Shown: positions 1 to 8,011 of the stretch, in pieces
Numbering within the stretch: the stretch's first letter is position 1
How the letters are laid out: the number at the start of each line of letters is the position of its first letter
Source: Cellulomonas sp. P24
GTDB lineage: Bacteria > Actinomycetota > Actinomycetes > Actinomycetales > Cellulomonadaceae
NCBI RefSeq assembly: GCF_024704385.1
Contig: NZ_JAJDFX010000002.1
Coordinates: 186,001 to 250,000 of the forward strand
Reading direction: 5' to 3'
DNA length: 64,000 nucleotides
Notes under the pieces: model-generated
Seen by the model: only the letters and a program-made list of their open reading frames with translations
The model's database searches: none
Told to the model about the DNA's origin: nothing
Position numbers and translations under genes: made by a program

Positions 1-1514
1 GCCCAGCCGGAGAAGTCCGACGTCGGCTCGGGGAAGCGCACGCCGTGCTCGGGGTAGCCGAGCACCATCTGCTCCCACAGGATCTGTCCGAGCGAGCTGT
101 TGTTGTTGATCACGACCTTGATCGGGAGCTTCTGCTCGGCGGCGGTGAGGAACTCGGCCATCAGCATCGCGAACCCGCCGTCGCCGACGAATGCGATGAC
201 CTGCCGGTCGGGGAAGGCGTGCTGGACACCGTTCGCATAGGGCAGGCCGGGGGCCATCGTCGCGAGGTTGCCCGACAGGTAGAACTCGCGCGAGCCGCGG
301 ATCGTCCAGTGCCGGGCCGCCCAGGTGGCGATCGTGCCTGAGTCGCAGGTCAGGACGGCGTCGTCGGCGGCGAGGTCGTCGATCACGCTCATGAGGTACT
401 GCGGTGCGATCGGTGAGCGCTCCGGGTTCTCCAGCGCCGCCATGTTCACCCGCCAGTCCGTCATCGCCTTCTGGTACTTCTCCAGGTGCGTGCGGTCGTC
501 CCGGCGTGTCAGCAGAGGCAACAGGGCCGTGAGCCCCTCCTTGGCGTCGCCGATCATCGGCACGTCCGTCGCGATTCGTGTACCGGCGCGCGCAGGGTCG
601 GCCTCGAGCTGGACCACCGTGGCCTGTCCGGGCGCCGGAAGGTGCTGGCTGTAGGGGAAGTTCGTGCCGATCATGAACAGGGCGTCGCAGTCCTCGGCCA
701 GCTCCTCCCCTGGCTTGGTGCCCAGCAACCCGATGCCTCCGACGGCCAGCTCGTGGTCGTCGGGGATGACGGCCTTGCCGGACAAGGTCTTGATCACCGG
801 GGCACCCAGGGCCTCGGCGACGGCGAGCACCTCGTCACGCGCGTGCAGCGCGCCCGCACCGGCCAAGATCGCTGGACGCTGCGCGGCGTTGAGCACCTCC
901 GCGGCGCGAGCGAGATCCTGCTCGCGCGGGCGGCCAGGTGCCGGCAGGTACACCGGTGCGGTGTGCGGCGGGGTGGCGGGCGCGACATGGGCGAACGGGT
1001 CGGCGTCGGCGTCGGCGACCTGGATGTCGTTCGGGACGGTCAGGTGCGCCACGCCGCGCCGGGCGTAGGCGGTGCGGATCGCGATGTCGACGACGCCGGG
1101 CAGCTGAACGGGGTTGGTGACCAGCAGGTCGTACTCGGCGACGTCGGCGAACACCTTGTCCAGGGCGACCTCCTGCTGGTACCCGGTGCCCAGCACGCTG
1201 GTCTCCTGCATGCCGGTGATCGCCAGGACCGGCTGGTGGTCGAGCTTCGCGTCGTACAGGCCGTTGAGGAGGTGGATCCCGCCCGGGCCGGACGTCGCGA
1301 GGCACACGCCGATGCGTCCGGTGGCCTTCGCGTGGGCCGCGGCCATGAAGGCCGCTGCCTCTTCGTGGTGCACCAGGACGAAGCGCACCTTGTCTTGATG
1401 CCGGCGCAGGCCCTCCATGATCCCGTTGATCCCGTCACCGGGAATCCCGAAGACGGTGTCTACTCCCCAATCGGCTAGTCGCTCGATCAGGGCTTCCGAG
1501 GTGATCCGAGTCAT
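1..1514 (-). CDS. Thiamine-pyrophosphate-dependent oxidase/decarboxylase, pyruvate oxidase-like (3' end outside window)
   Basis: The minus strand reads open from an ATG at 1514 to the window edge, giving about 504 residues with the C-terminus missing. The N-terminus (MTRITSEALIERLADWGVDT, then VFGIPGDG) and the pocket glutamate in VLVHHEEAAAFMA are typical of the POX/acetolactate synthase superfamily. Near the end, FVGDGGFAMLMAE followed by NNNSSLGQI is the GDG...NN thiamine diphosphate/Mg binding motif. The three-domain order (PYR, FAD/central, PP) resembles pyruvate dehydrogenase (quinone) PoxB, which decarboxylates pyruvate to acetate. Acetolactate synthase or another 2-oxo acid decarboxylase cannot be excluded without the missing C-terminus. 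No good Shine-Dalgarno sequence precedes the start. The gene stands apart from the next operon, which ends at 1605 on the same strand. Confidence 0.85.
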   Translation of the reverse strand, partial: MTRITSEALIERLADWGVDTVFGIPGDGINGIMEGLRRHQDKVRFVLVHHEEAAAFMAAAHAKATGRIGVCLATSGPGGIHLLNGLYDAKLDHQPVLAITGMQETSVLGTGYQQEVALDKVFADVAEYDLLVTNPVQLPGVVDIAIRTAYARRGVAHLTVPNDIQVADADADPFAHVAPATPPHTAPVYLPAPGRPREQDLARAAEVLNAAQRPAILAGAGALHARDEVLAVAEALGAPVIKTLSGKAVIPDDHELAVGGIGLLGTKPGEELAEDCDALFMIGTNFPYSQHLPAPGQATVVQLEADPARAGTRIATDVPMIGDAKEGLTALLPLLTRRDDRTHLEKYQKAMTDWRVNMAALENPERSPIAPQYLMSVIDDLAADDAVLTCDSGTIATWAARHWTIRGSREFYLSGNLATMAPGLPYANGVQHAFPDRQVIAFVGDGGFAMLMAEFLTAAEQKLPIKVVINNNSSLGQILWEQMVLGYPEHGVRFPEPTSDFSGW

Positions 1515-1604
1515 CAATTCACGTTAAACACGTTTGTCACGGTCCGCATCTGGAGCGGGGTGACCGCCTCGAACGTGGTCGCGCGGACGACCGGATTGCG
1601 CGGA

Positions 1605-3395
1605 CTACTGGTCCGCCCGCCCGGTCACAGGGGTGCGTGCGTGGTGCTGTGTCGCCCCGCCGAGGGTCGTCGAGGTCTCCAGGAGCAGGGCGTGGACGAA
1701 GGCCTGCGGCAGGTTGCCTCGGAGCTGGCGTTGTGTCACGTCGAACTCTTCGGAGAGCAGTCCCGGTGGCCCGGGGACGCTGCGGTTGCGTTCGAAGATG
1801 CGGATGGCCTCGGTGTGGTGGCCTTGCTGCCACTCCGCCAGTGCGAGGGTGAACCCGCACAGCAAGAAGGCTCCCTCTGCAGTGCCGAGGGGCTCGCCGC
1901 CGACGTCGTACCGGTAGACGTACCCGTCGACGAGAAGCGTCTTGCGGACCTGTTCCAGGGTGGCGACCGTGCGGGGGTCCGACGCGGGGAGAGCTCCGCG
2001 GACGGCCGGGAGCAGCAGAGCGGCATCGACGTCGCGCAGGCCCGGGCTGCGTTGCCAGTACCCCTGCGGGTTCAGGCATCGTCGCGAGGTCTCGTGCAGG
2101 ATCTCCGCGGCGAGCCGTGTGGCGCGGTGCGGGTCGCCGAAGGCACGGACGGTCGCGGACGCCCGGAGACCGGCCACGCACGCCAGGCGGGAGTGGGTCC
2201 ACCAGTCGTCGTCGAGCTCCCAGATCCCGGCATCCGGCCGGCGCCAGCGCGCCTCGATCACGTCGACGGCCACGTGTACCGCCGCGACCACGTCCGGGTC
2301 GAGGACGTCGTGCCGGGCGGCTGCGGTGAAGAGCTGGAGGGCTTCGCCGGGTGCGTCGAGCTGGAACTGGTCGTTGACCCAGTTGCCTCGGACGTCGGCC
2401 CCGCCGGGGTACCCGGCCAGGGCGAGGCGCGACTCGTCGGGGACGCGTCCGCCGTCGACGGTGTAGGCAGGTGTGAGGTCGGTGCCGTCCGCGAGCAGGG
2501 CACCGGCGACGAAGCTCGTCGCAGACCGCAGGAGCGGGTGGGCCCCGTCGGCGGCGACGGCGATCCCTGCGTAGCACTGGTCACGGATCCAGACGTAGCG
2601 GTAGTCGTAGTTGCGTCCCTGCTCGGCGCGCTCCGGAAGTGACATCGTGGCCGCCGCAACCATGCCACCGCCGCTGGAGGTCAGACCGCGCAGCACCGCG
2701 TAGGACTGCCGCGCGTCCGAGGGCGCCGCACCGCCCGCGAACGACGGGACCGCGCCGGACCACTCACGGGCGGTGCGGACCCACGCGTCCTCGGGATCGA
2801 CCGGTGCGGGCAGCGGCACGTCGGAGACCTCGAGGACGAGATCCCTCGCACTGTGCGGTGCGAGCTCGAGGTCGAACACGAGCTCGCCCGACGCGGAACG
2901 TGACGCCTCAGGCGCACCCGACCAGCGCATCGTGAGGCCGCCGCTGCGGGCCGTCCACCGACCGTCGGCGTCGCGGTGCAGGTCGGTCATCGTCGCGTCG
3001 CCGAAGCCGGCTCGGACATCGAGCAGGACGCGAAGCCGGGCCGGGCCGTCGCGGGACTCGATCCGTCGCAGGATCACGGCGCGGTGCGGGTCCGCAGGCA
3101 TCGCCAGGGCGTCGCGACACTCGATCACCGTGCTCGTGGTCACCCACCTGTTGCGCCAGATCAGCGACCCGGGCTCGTAGGACCCTCCCCACACGTGCGT
3201 ATCGGACGGCGTGACCGCGTAGCCCCCTTCCCCACCCACCAGGAGCGAGAACACGGCGTCGTCATGCCACCTCGGCGCGCACATCCAGGCGAGGTCTCCG
3301 TGCGGTCCGCACAGGGCGCCCCGCTCCCCGTCGGCGATCAGCGCGTAGTCGCGCAGGACGTGCGGGGCGTAGCCGGCGAGCGACTCGGCGATCAC
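1605..3395 (-). CDS. Glycoside hydrolase family 15 protein (glucoamylase/trehalase-like)
   Basis: This 596-residue protein begins at a GTG (3395) that overlaps the stop of the upstream gene as GTGA. It starts VIAESLAGYAPHVLRDYALI, followed by the family N-terminal motif (GDLAWMCAPRWHDDAVF). The (alpha/alpha)6 catalytic part includes NYDYRYVWIRDQCYAG, a hallmark of GH15, and an acidic segment (WELDDDWWTHSRLA) where a catalytic glutamate is expected. Length matches the bacterial GH15 group that cleaves glucosidic bonds, including trehalases, but substrate is not decidable here. No signal peptide is seen, so it is probably cytoplasmic. The same frame stays open far upstream to 4127, but that extension lies over the SDR gene and is not coding. 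It is the last gene of a three-gene coupled operon. Confidence 0.88.
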   Translation of the reverse strand: MIAESLAGYAPHVLRDYALIADGERGALCGPHGDLAWMCAPRWHDDAVFSLLVGGEGGYAVTPSDTHVWGGSYEPGSLIWRNRWVTTSTVIECRDALAMPADPHRAVILRRIESRDGPARLRVLLDVRAGFGDATMTDLHRDADGRWTARSGGLTMRWSGAPEASRSASGELVFDLELAPHSARDLVLEVSDVPLPAPVDPEDAWVRTAREWSGAVPSFAGGAAPSDARQSYAVLRGLTSSGGGMVAAATMSLPERAEQGRNYDYRYVWIRDQCYAGIAVAADGAHPLLRSATSFVAGALLADGTDLTPAYTVDGGRVPDESRLALAGYPGGADVRGNWVNDQFQLDAPGEALQLFTAAARHDVLDPDVVAAVHVAVDVIEARWRRPDAGIWELDDDWWTHSRLACVAGLRASATVRAFGDPHRATRLAAEILHETSRRCLNPQGYWQRSPGLRDVDAALLLPAVRGALPASDPRTVATLEQVRKTLLVDGYVYRYDVGGEPLGTAEGAFLLCGFTLALAEWQQGHHTEAIRIFERNRSVPGPPGLLSEEFDVTQRQLRGNLPQAFVHALLLETSTTLGGATQHHARTPVTGRADQ

Positions 3396-3757
3396 GGCGC
3401 GTGCTCCGCGCGTGCAGCGATCGCCGCCGAGGCGAGCGCTGCCACCGTCGCCAGCGCGCCGCTCGCCGCCGCTGCCCGGCGGCGCTGCGAGGAGCACGCC
3501 GCGAGCGCGACCATGCTCACGGCGTGCACGGCATCGACCAGGGCGGACAGCTGGTGCACCCCTACCCGTCGGGTGGTGGCCACCACGGCCCCCTGCCCGA
3601 TGAGCCGGGCACCGAGGACCCGTGCCCCGATGCGCGTCGCGGCGTCGTGGTCGGCTCCGATGAGAGCGACGACACGCCGGGGCGAGGAGACCAGCGCGAC
3701 CCCGAGCCCGAGCTGTACTGCGCCGAGCACGCAGGCGCCGGCAGGTGCCCCCCTCAC
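3392..3757 (-). CDS. Small hydrophobic membrane protein, unknown function
   Basis: The reading frame of 121 residues starts at GTG 3757, overlapping the SDR stop as GTGA, and its own stop overlaps the GTG of the GH15 gene the same way. The sequence (ACVLGAVQLGLGVALVSSPR, then a stretch of small and hydrophobic residues) suggests about three to four short membrane segments. It may belong to small DUF4267-like membrane proteins, but I cannot assign a family firmly. The tight coupling on both sides supports it as a real gene rather than a shadow. No function can be proposed beyond a link to the SDR and GH15 neighbours. Confidence 0.6.
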   Translation of the reverse strand: MRGAPAGACVLGAVQLGLGVALVSSPRRVVALIGADHDAATRIGARVLGARLIGQGAVVATTRRVGVHQLSALVDAVHAVSMVALAACSSQRRRAAAASGALATVAALASAAIAARAEHAP

Positions 3758-4773
3758 CGTCGCCCCGCGAGGTAGACGCCGAGACCCACTGCGGCAGCGC
3801 CGATGGCAGCGAGCGTCCCGTGGTGGTGGGACGCCCACTGCTGGGGGTCGCTGGAGTGGGACTGCTGCGTGAACACCCCCCGCATCCCGTAGTCGTGGCC
3901 GTCACGGCCGTCCGCGGGCTCCCACAAGTTGCTGCGCGCCTCGGGGTCGGTCTGGTCACCGGTCTGCTGGGAGTCGAACCCGGTCCGCGCCAGGTAGCGG
4001 TCCAGCAGCCCCGGCGCCAGTGCGTTCGCGGCCAGCGTCGCCGCGGTGCTGGACCCGACCCAGTACTCGCGCCGACGCGGGTGCTCGGCCGCGAACAGCA
4101 CGGCGCGCCCGGCGAGCTCGGGGTCATAGATCGGCGGGACCGGTTGGGCGTGCCGCGGGAGCTTGTTCAGCAGCCAGGAGAACTGCGGGGTGTTGACCGC
4201 GGGCATCTGCACCATCGTCACGCTCACGCCGCTGGCCTCGTGCAGGAGCTCGCACCGCAGCGACTCATGGAACCCCTGGATCGCGTGCTTGGCGCCGCAG
4301 TACGCGGTCTGCAGCGGGATCCCCCGGTAGGCCAAGGCCGATCCGACCTGGACGATCGTGCCGCAGTCGCGTGCTCGCATGCGCTTCAGGGCGGCCATCG
4401 TGGCGTAGACGTAGCCGAGATAGCTCACCTCGGTCGCACGCCGGTACTCCTCGGGCGTGATGTCGTCGAACCGCGAGAAGACGGACGAGAACGCGACGTT
4501 CACCCAGACAGCGATGGGACCGAGCGTCGACTCGACCGTGCCGGCTGCGACCTCGACCGCGTGCGCGTCGGCCACGTCCACCGGGACCACGAGCGCCTCA
4601 CCGCCGGCCCGTTCGACCTCGGCCGCGACGCCCGCCAGTCCCGCCTCACCACGCGCCAGCAGCGCCACGCGTGCGCCTCGTCGTGCGAAGGCGACCGCGG
4701 CGGCGCGCCCGATCCCTCCGCTCGCGCCGGTGACGACCACGACCTCACCGCGTCCTATCGGTGTCCCTCTCAT
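3754..4773 (-). CDS. Short-chain dehydrogenase/reductase with C-terminal membrane segment
   Basis: The 339-residue protein starts at ATG 4773, preceded by a GAGGG ribosome binding site. The Rossmann motif VVVTGASGGIGRA lies near residue 12-24, NVAFSS replaces the usual NNAG region, and the catalytic pair is YCGAK with an upstream serine (VGSALAYRG). These mark a classical SDR, an NAD(P)-dependent oxidoreductase. Beyond the roughly 260-residue SDR core there is a tail ending in LAAIGAAAVGLGVYLAGRR, which looks like a membrane anchor. The gene heads a coupled operon with a small membrane protein and a GH15 enzyme. Substrate is unknown. Confidence 0.85.
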   Translation of the reverse strand: MRGTPIGRGEVVVVTGASGGIGRAAAVAFARRGARVALLARGEAGLAGVAAEVERAGGEALVVPVDVADAHAVEVAAGTVESTLGPIAVWVNVAFSSVFSRFDDITPEEYRRATEVSYLGYVYATMAALKRMRARDCGTIVQVGSALAYRGIPLQTAYCGAKHAIQGFHESLRCELLHEASGVSVTMVQMPAVNTPQFSWLLNKLPRHAQPVPPIYDPELAGRAVLFAAEHPRRREYWVGSSTAATLAANALAPGLLDRYLARTGFDSQQTGDQTDPEARSNLWEPADGRDGHDYGMRGVFTQQSHSSDPQQWASHHHGTLAAIGAAAVGLGVYLAGRR

Positions 4774-5364
4774 GCATCCGCCCTCTCTGTCGGCCACGTG
4801 CCGATGGACTCGAGCACAAGCCATCGACGGTACGAAGGATCAGGCCGACCCGCATCTGGAAAGACCGCCGGCTGTCGGCGCCTGGACGGATCACAGTTGC
4901 CGTGTCGGTCCTCACCTTGCGTCTTGGCCGAGGCACGATCTCGGGCTGTGGCGCGCGTCGCGTGCGCGCTTCTCACGCCGGTCGCGAGGTCGTCAGTGGG
5001 GGCGGGGCGCGCGGATCCGCGCCGCCTTCAGGAGAGGAGTCCCCTCGTGTCTGTGCGCCCTCGGGGACCCGACCCCCGAACCCGCTGCGCGGTCGAGCCG
5101 CCATCGTGGGGGCACGCGAGCAGTTCGCTGCGACGTGGTCATGGACGCCCGCGGACGCCTGGCGCAGGCTCACGGCCGCTCGTCCGCACGGGCGATGTGC
5201 CCACGGATTCTCGGAGGTGAAACACGAGAGCCCCCGATCGGCGTTTCCGCTGGTCAGGGGCCACGTGTTCGCTGTCTCTACGAGTGACCGGAGGGGGAGG
5301 ACAACCGTCCTCCAGGGCAACCGCACTCCAGGGGAGGTTTCCCCCACGGAGGCCGGCTCCCCCG
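4774..5364. other. Gene-free stretch with a strong hairpin
   Basis: No convincing gene is present between the SDR start and the insertion sequence. It should contain the SDR operon promoter. At about 5222-5269 an interrupted hairpin is visible: ACACG pairs with CGTGT on the outside and GCCCC with GGGGC inside, enclosing a GATCGGCGTTTCCGCTGGTC loop region. It is not followed by a T-run, so it is only weakly terminator-like. Confidence 0.5.
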
Positions 5365-5369
5365 ATTCT

Positions 5370-5396
5370 TGTCGACGTCGGCTGAAGACTGACCCC
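5370..5396 (+). repeat. IS21 left terminal inverted repeat
   Basis: This 27-bp end matches the right end in inverted orientation at most positions, sharing TGTC-ACGTCG near the tip and ACCCC at the inner edge. A second related repeat follows at about 5408-5422. Confidence 0.85.
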
Positions 5397-5443
5397 CTGG
5401 CGTCGTTTGAAAGTGAACCCCCTGCACGACGCTGTGGAGGGTG

Positions 5444-6670
5444 ATGAGCGTGGAGGACTGGGCGGAGATCCGTCGGTTGCACCGGGTCGAGGGGATGGCG
5501 ATCAAGGCGATCGCGCGTCGGCTGGGTGTCTCGAGGAACGCGGTGCGCCGGGCGTTGGCCCATGACGCCCCGCCGAAGTATGTCCGAGAGCCCAGGGGCT
5601 CGATCGTCGACGCGGTCGAGCCCAAGGTTCGCGAGCTGCTGCGGGCGGTCCCGGACATGCCGGCGACGGTGATCGCCGAGCGGATCGGGTGGGACCGGTC
5701 GATCACGGTCCTCAAGGACCGGATCCGTGAGCTGCGTCCGTACTACCTGCCCCCGGACCCGGCGACGCGGACCTCCTACGACCCGGGTCAGCGGGTCCAG
5801 TGCGACCTGTGGTTCCCGCCGGCGCCGATCCCGGTCGGGTTCGGGCACGTCGCCTGTCCGCCGGTGCTGGTGATGGTCGCGGGCTACTCGCGGATGATCT
5901 TCGCGGTCATGGTCCCGACCCGTCAGGCCGAGGACCTGATCGCCGGGCACTGGTCGGTGCTGCAGGCGATGGGCGGGGTTCCGGCTCAGCTGGTCTGGGA
6001 CAACGAGCCCGCGGTGGGGGCCTGGCGGGCCGGCAAGCCCAAGCTCGCCGATCAGTTCGAGGCGTTCCGCGGGACGTTGGGCATCTCGGTGCACCAGTGC
6101 CGCCCGCGGGACCCGGAGGCCAAGGGTCTGGTCGAGCGGGTCAACGGCTACTTCGAGACCTCGTTCCTGCCCGGGCGGACCTTCACCGGCCCGGGTGACT
6201 TCAACACCCAGCTGACCGACTGGCTGGTGCAGGCGAACGGGCGCCATCACCGGTCGCTGGGTGCTCGTCCGGCTGACCGGTGGGCCGCCGACGCCGCCGC
6301 GATGCTCGCCTTGCCGCCCGTGGCCCCGCAGCTCGGCTGGTCGGCGACCGTCCGCCTGCCCCGGGACCACTACGTCCGGTTGGACTCCAACGACTACTCC
6401 GTGGACCCGGTCGCGGTCGGCCGCAAGGTCGTGGTGACCGCTGACCTGGCCACCGTGACCGTCCGCCTGGGCACCAAGGTCGTCGCGGCCCATGAGCGGT
6501 GCTGGGCCCGTCAGCAGACCATCACCGATCCCGCCCACCGGGCCGCTGCCCTGGCGTTGTCGTTCGCGGCGGCCCACCGGCCGGCGGCCCCACGGATGCA
6601 AGAGGTCGAGCAACGGAACCTGGGCGACTACGACCAGGTGTTCGGGCTGGCCGAGGTGATGGCCCGATGA
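5444..6670 (+). CDS. istA: IS21-family transposase IstA
   Basis: This 408-residue transposase is encoded from ATG 5444; a GTG one codon earlier is also possible behind the GGAGG. The N-terminus holds a helix-turn-helix (GMAIKAIARRLGVSRNAVRRA). The rve integrase core shows the DDE residues in QCDLWFPP, WDNEPAVG and DPEAKGLVERVNGYFE. The C-terminus (RNLGDYDQVFGLAEV) is typical of IstA. The stop overlaps the istB start as ATGA, so the two are translationally coupled. IstA performs cut-and-join at the element ends with help from the ATPase IstB. Confidence 0.95.
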   Translation: MSVEDWAEIRRLHRVEGMAIKAIARRLGVSRNAVRRALAHDAPPKYVREPRGSIVDAVEPKVRELLRAVPDMPATVIAERIGWDRSITVLKDRIRELRPYYLPPDPATRTSYDPGQRVQCDLWFPPAPIPVGFGHVACPPVLVMVAGYSRMIFAVMVPTRQAEDLIAGHWSVLQAMGGVPAQLVWDNEPAVGAWRAGKPKLADQFEAFRGTLGISVHQCRPRDPEAKGLVERVNGYFETSFLPGRTFTGPGDFNTQLTDWLVQANGRHHRSLGARPADRWAADAAAMLALPPVAPQLGWSATVRLPRDHYVRLDSNDYSVDPVAVGRKVVVTADLATVTVRLGTKVVAAHERCWARQQTITDPAHRAAALALSFAAAHRPAAPRMQEVEQRNLGDYDQVFGLAEVMAR

Positions 6671-7449
6671 GCGCGACCCAGACCCGCGACGTCACCGCCG
6701 AGCTCGCGTTCTTGACCCGCGCGTTGAAGGCGCCCACGTTGCGTGACGCGGTCGACCGCCTCGCCGAACGGGCCCGCGCGGAGTCCTGGACCCACGAGGA
6801 GTTCCTCGCGGCGTGTCTGGGCCGCGAGGTCGCCGCCCGTGAGACCCACGGCGGGGAAGGGCGCATCCGCGCCGCCCGGTTCCCCGGACGCAAGTCCCTG
6901 GAGGACTTCGACTTCGACCACGCCCGCGGCCTCAAACGCGACCTGATCGCCCACCTGGGGACCTTGGACTTCGTCGCCGCCCGGGAGAACGTCGTGTTCC
7001 TCGGCCCGCCCGGGACCGGCAAGACCCACCTGGCCACCGGCATCGCGATCCGCGCCTGCCAAGCCGGCCACCGCGTCCTGTTCGCGACCGCCTCGGAATG
7101 GGTCGACCGCCTCGCGACCGCCCACCACGACGGGCGCCTGCAAGACGAGCTCCGCCGCCTGGGCCGCTACCCCCTGCTGGTCATCGACGAGGTCGGCTAC
7201 ATCCCCTTCGAACCCGAAGCCGCGAACCTGTTCTTCCAGCTCGTCTCAGCCCGCTACGAACGAGCCTCCCTGATCGTCACGTCCAACAAGCCCTTCGGCC
7301 GCTGGGGCGAGGTCTTCGGCGACGACACCGTCGCCGCCGCCATGATCGACCGCCTCGTCCACCACGCCGAAGTCATCGCCCTCAAAGGCGACTCCTACCG
7401 CCTGAAGAACCGCGACCTCGGCCGGGCACCAGGCCCGACCGACGACTGA
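6667..7449 (+). CDS. istB: IS21-family helper ATPase IstB
   Basis: The 260-residue protein starts at ATG 6667, overlapping the istA stop by 4 nt. It has the AAA+ Walker A motif LGPPGTGKTHLATGI, Walker B VIDEVGYIPF, and the sensor-type segment SLIVTSNKPFGRWGEVF that is diagnostic of IstB/DnaC-like proteins. It acts as the ATP-dependent target selector and transposition helper of the element. Length matches the family, and no disruption is seen. Confidence 0.95.
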   Translation: MSATQTRDVTAELAFLTRALKAPTLRDAVDRLAERARAESWTHEEFLAACLGREVAARETHGGEGRIRAARFPGRKSLEDFDFDHARGLKRDLIAHLGTLDFVAARENVVFLGPPGTGKTHLATGIAIRACQAGHRVLFATASEWVDRLATAHHDGRLQDELRRLGRYPLLVIDEVGYIPFEPEAANLFFQLVSARYERASLIVTSNKPFGRWGEVFGDDTVAAAMIDRLVHHAEVIALKGDSYRLKNRDLGRAPGPTDD

Positions 7450-7490
7450 GCACGACCACCGCAGAGGGGTTCACTTTCAACCGACGACAC

Positions 7491-7517
7491 GGGGTTCACT
7501 TTCGGGCGACGTTGACA
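7491..7517 (-). repeat. IS21 right terminal inverted repeat
   Basis: Read from the outside in, this end begins TGTCAACGTCGCCCGAAAGT and ends ACCCC. It is the partner of the left end and is flanked by the ATTCT duplication. Confidence 0.85.
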
Positions 7518-7522
7518 ATTCT

Positions 7523-7952
7523 CGCCACGTGGAGTCATGGATCGATTGTGCTCCTGTCCGCTGACACGGCACTGATCGCCTTGTCGTGGTGTCCTTGGCA
7601 AACCCGATGGCGCGCGGCGAAGCTGGCCGTGTCGACGAGAGGGGCCTCGAGACTCGCGTGAGCGGATTCACGTCCGCGTCCAAGGGCAGTGCTTGCACGC
7701 GAGGCAGCGGCGTCACTCGGTAGTGCTCCGGGGGGTCTCGACGGCGTCACGCCGTCACACGCTCGGAGCTCACGGGAACACCACCCAGGGACACCAACGC
7801 CCCCCGGGTCCATACCGAGGGGCGTGGTGCCTGCTGTCTCAACAGCCTTAGTCCGGGGGCTCCCGGAGAACGAGGTCAGTCTACCCGGGCCCACCGCGGT
7901 CGGATCCGGGTGGGGCGAACCGCGCAGGTCCACCGAGCGGCGTGTCAGTGCG
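7523..7952. other. Gene-free stretch between IS21 and the radical SAM gene
   Basis: No gene, tRNA or clear repeat is recognised here. It lies downstream of the frame in which the radical SAM gene would end if its frameshift were corrected (stop at 7953). Confidence 0.5.
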
Positions 7953-8011
7953 TCACGCGGCGCCAGCGGGTCGGTGCGCACAGCTCGGGTCTTCGGCGAA
8001 CGGGTCGCCGG

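Larger units (their letters stand above)
5365..7522 (+). mobile_element. Complete IS21-family insertion sequence with 5-bp target duplication
   Basis: The element body spans 5370-7517 (2148 bp) and carries an overlapping istA-istB pair. The left end starts TGTCGACGTCGG and the right end, read inwards, starts TGTCAACGTCGC. Both then continue into GAA...ACCCC, so the element ends in the 5'-TG...CA-3' expected of IS21. Further copies of a (T/C)GAAAGTGAACCCC repeat lie inside both ends (about 5408-5422 and 7466-7480), as is typical for IS21 multiple end repeats. The bases ATTCT occur immediately outside each end (5365-5369 and 7518-7522), which fits a 5-bp target-site duplication. With both genes intact, it is probably a recent and possibly still mobile insertion. 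Confidence 0.93.

Noticed and set aside
3396-4127. N-terminal extension of the GH15 gene
   Set aside because: It overlaps the SDR and small membrane protein genes, and the sequence is arginine-rich without similarity. The GTG at 3395 is a better start.
5222-5269. Hairpin considered as a tRNA or attachment site
   Set aside because: No cloverleaf, anticodon stem or T-loop sequence is present, and no integrase gene is near. It was kept only as a hairpin note.
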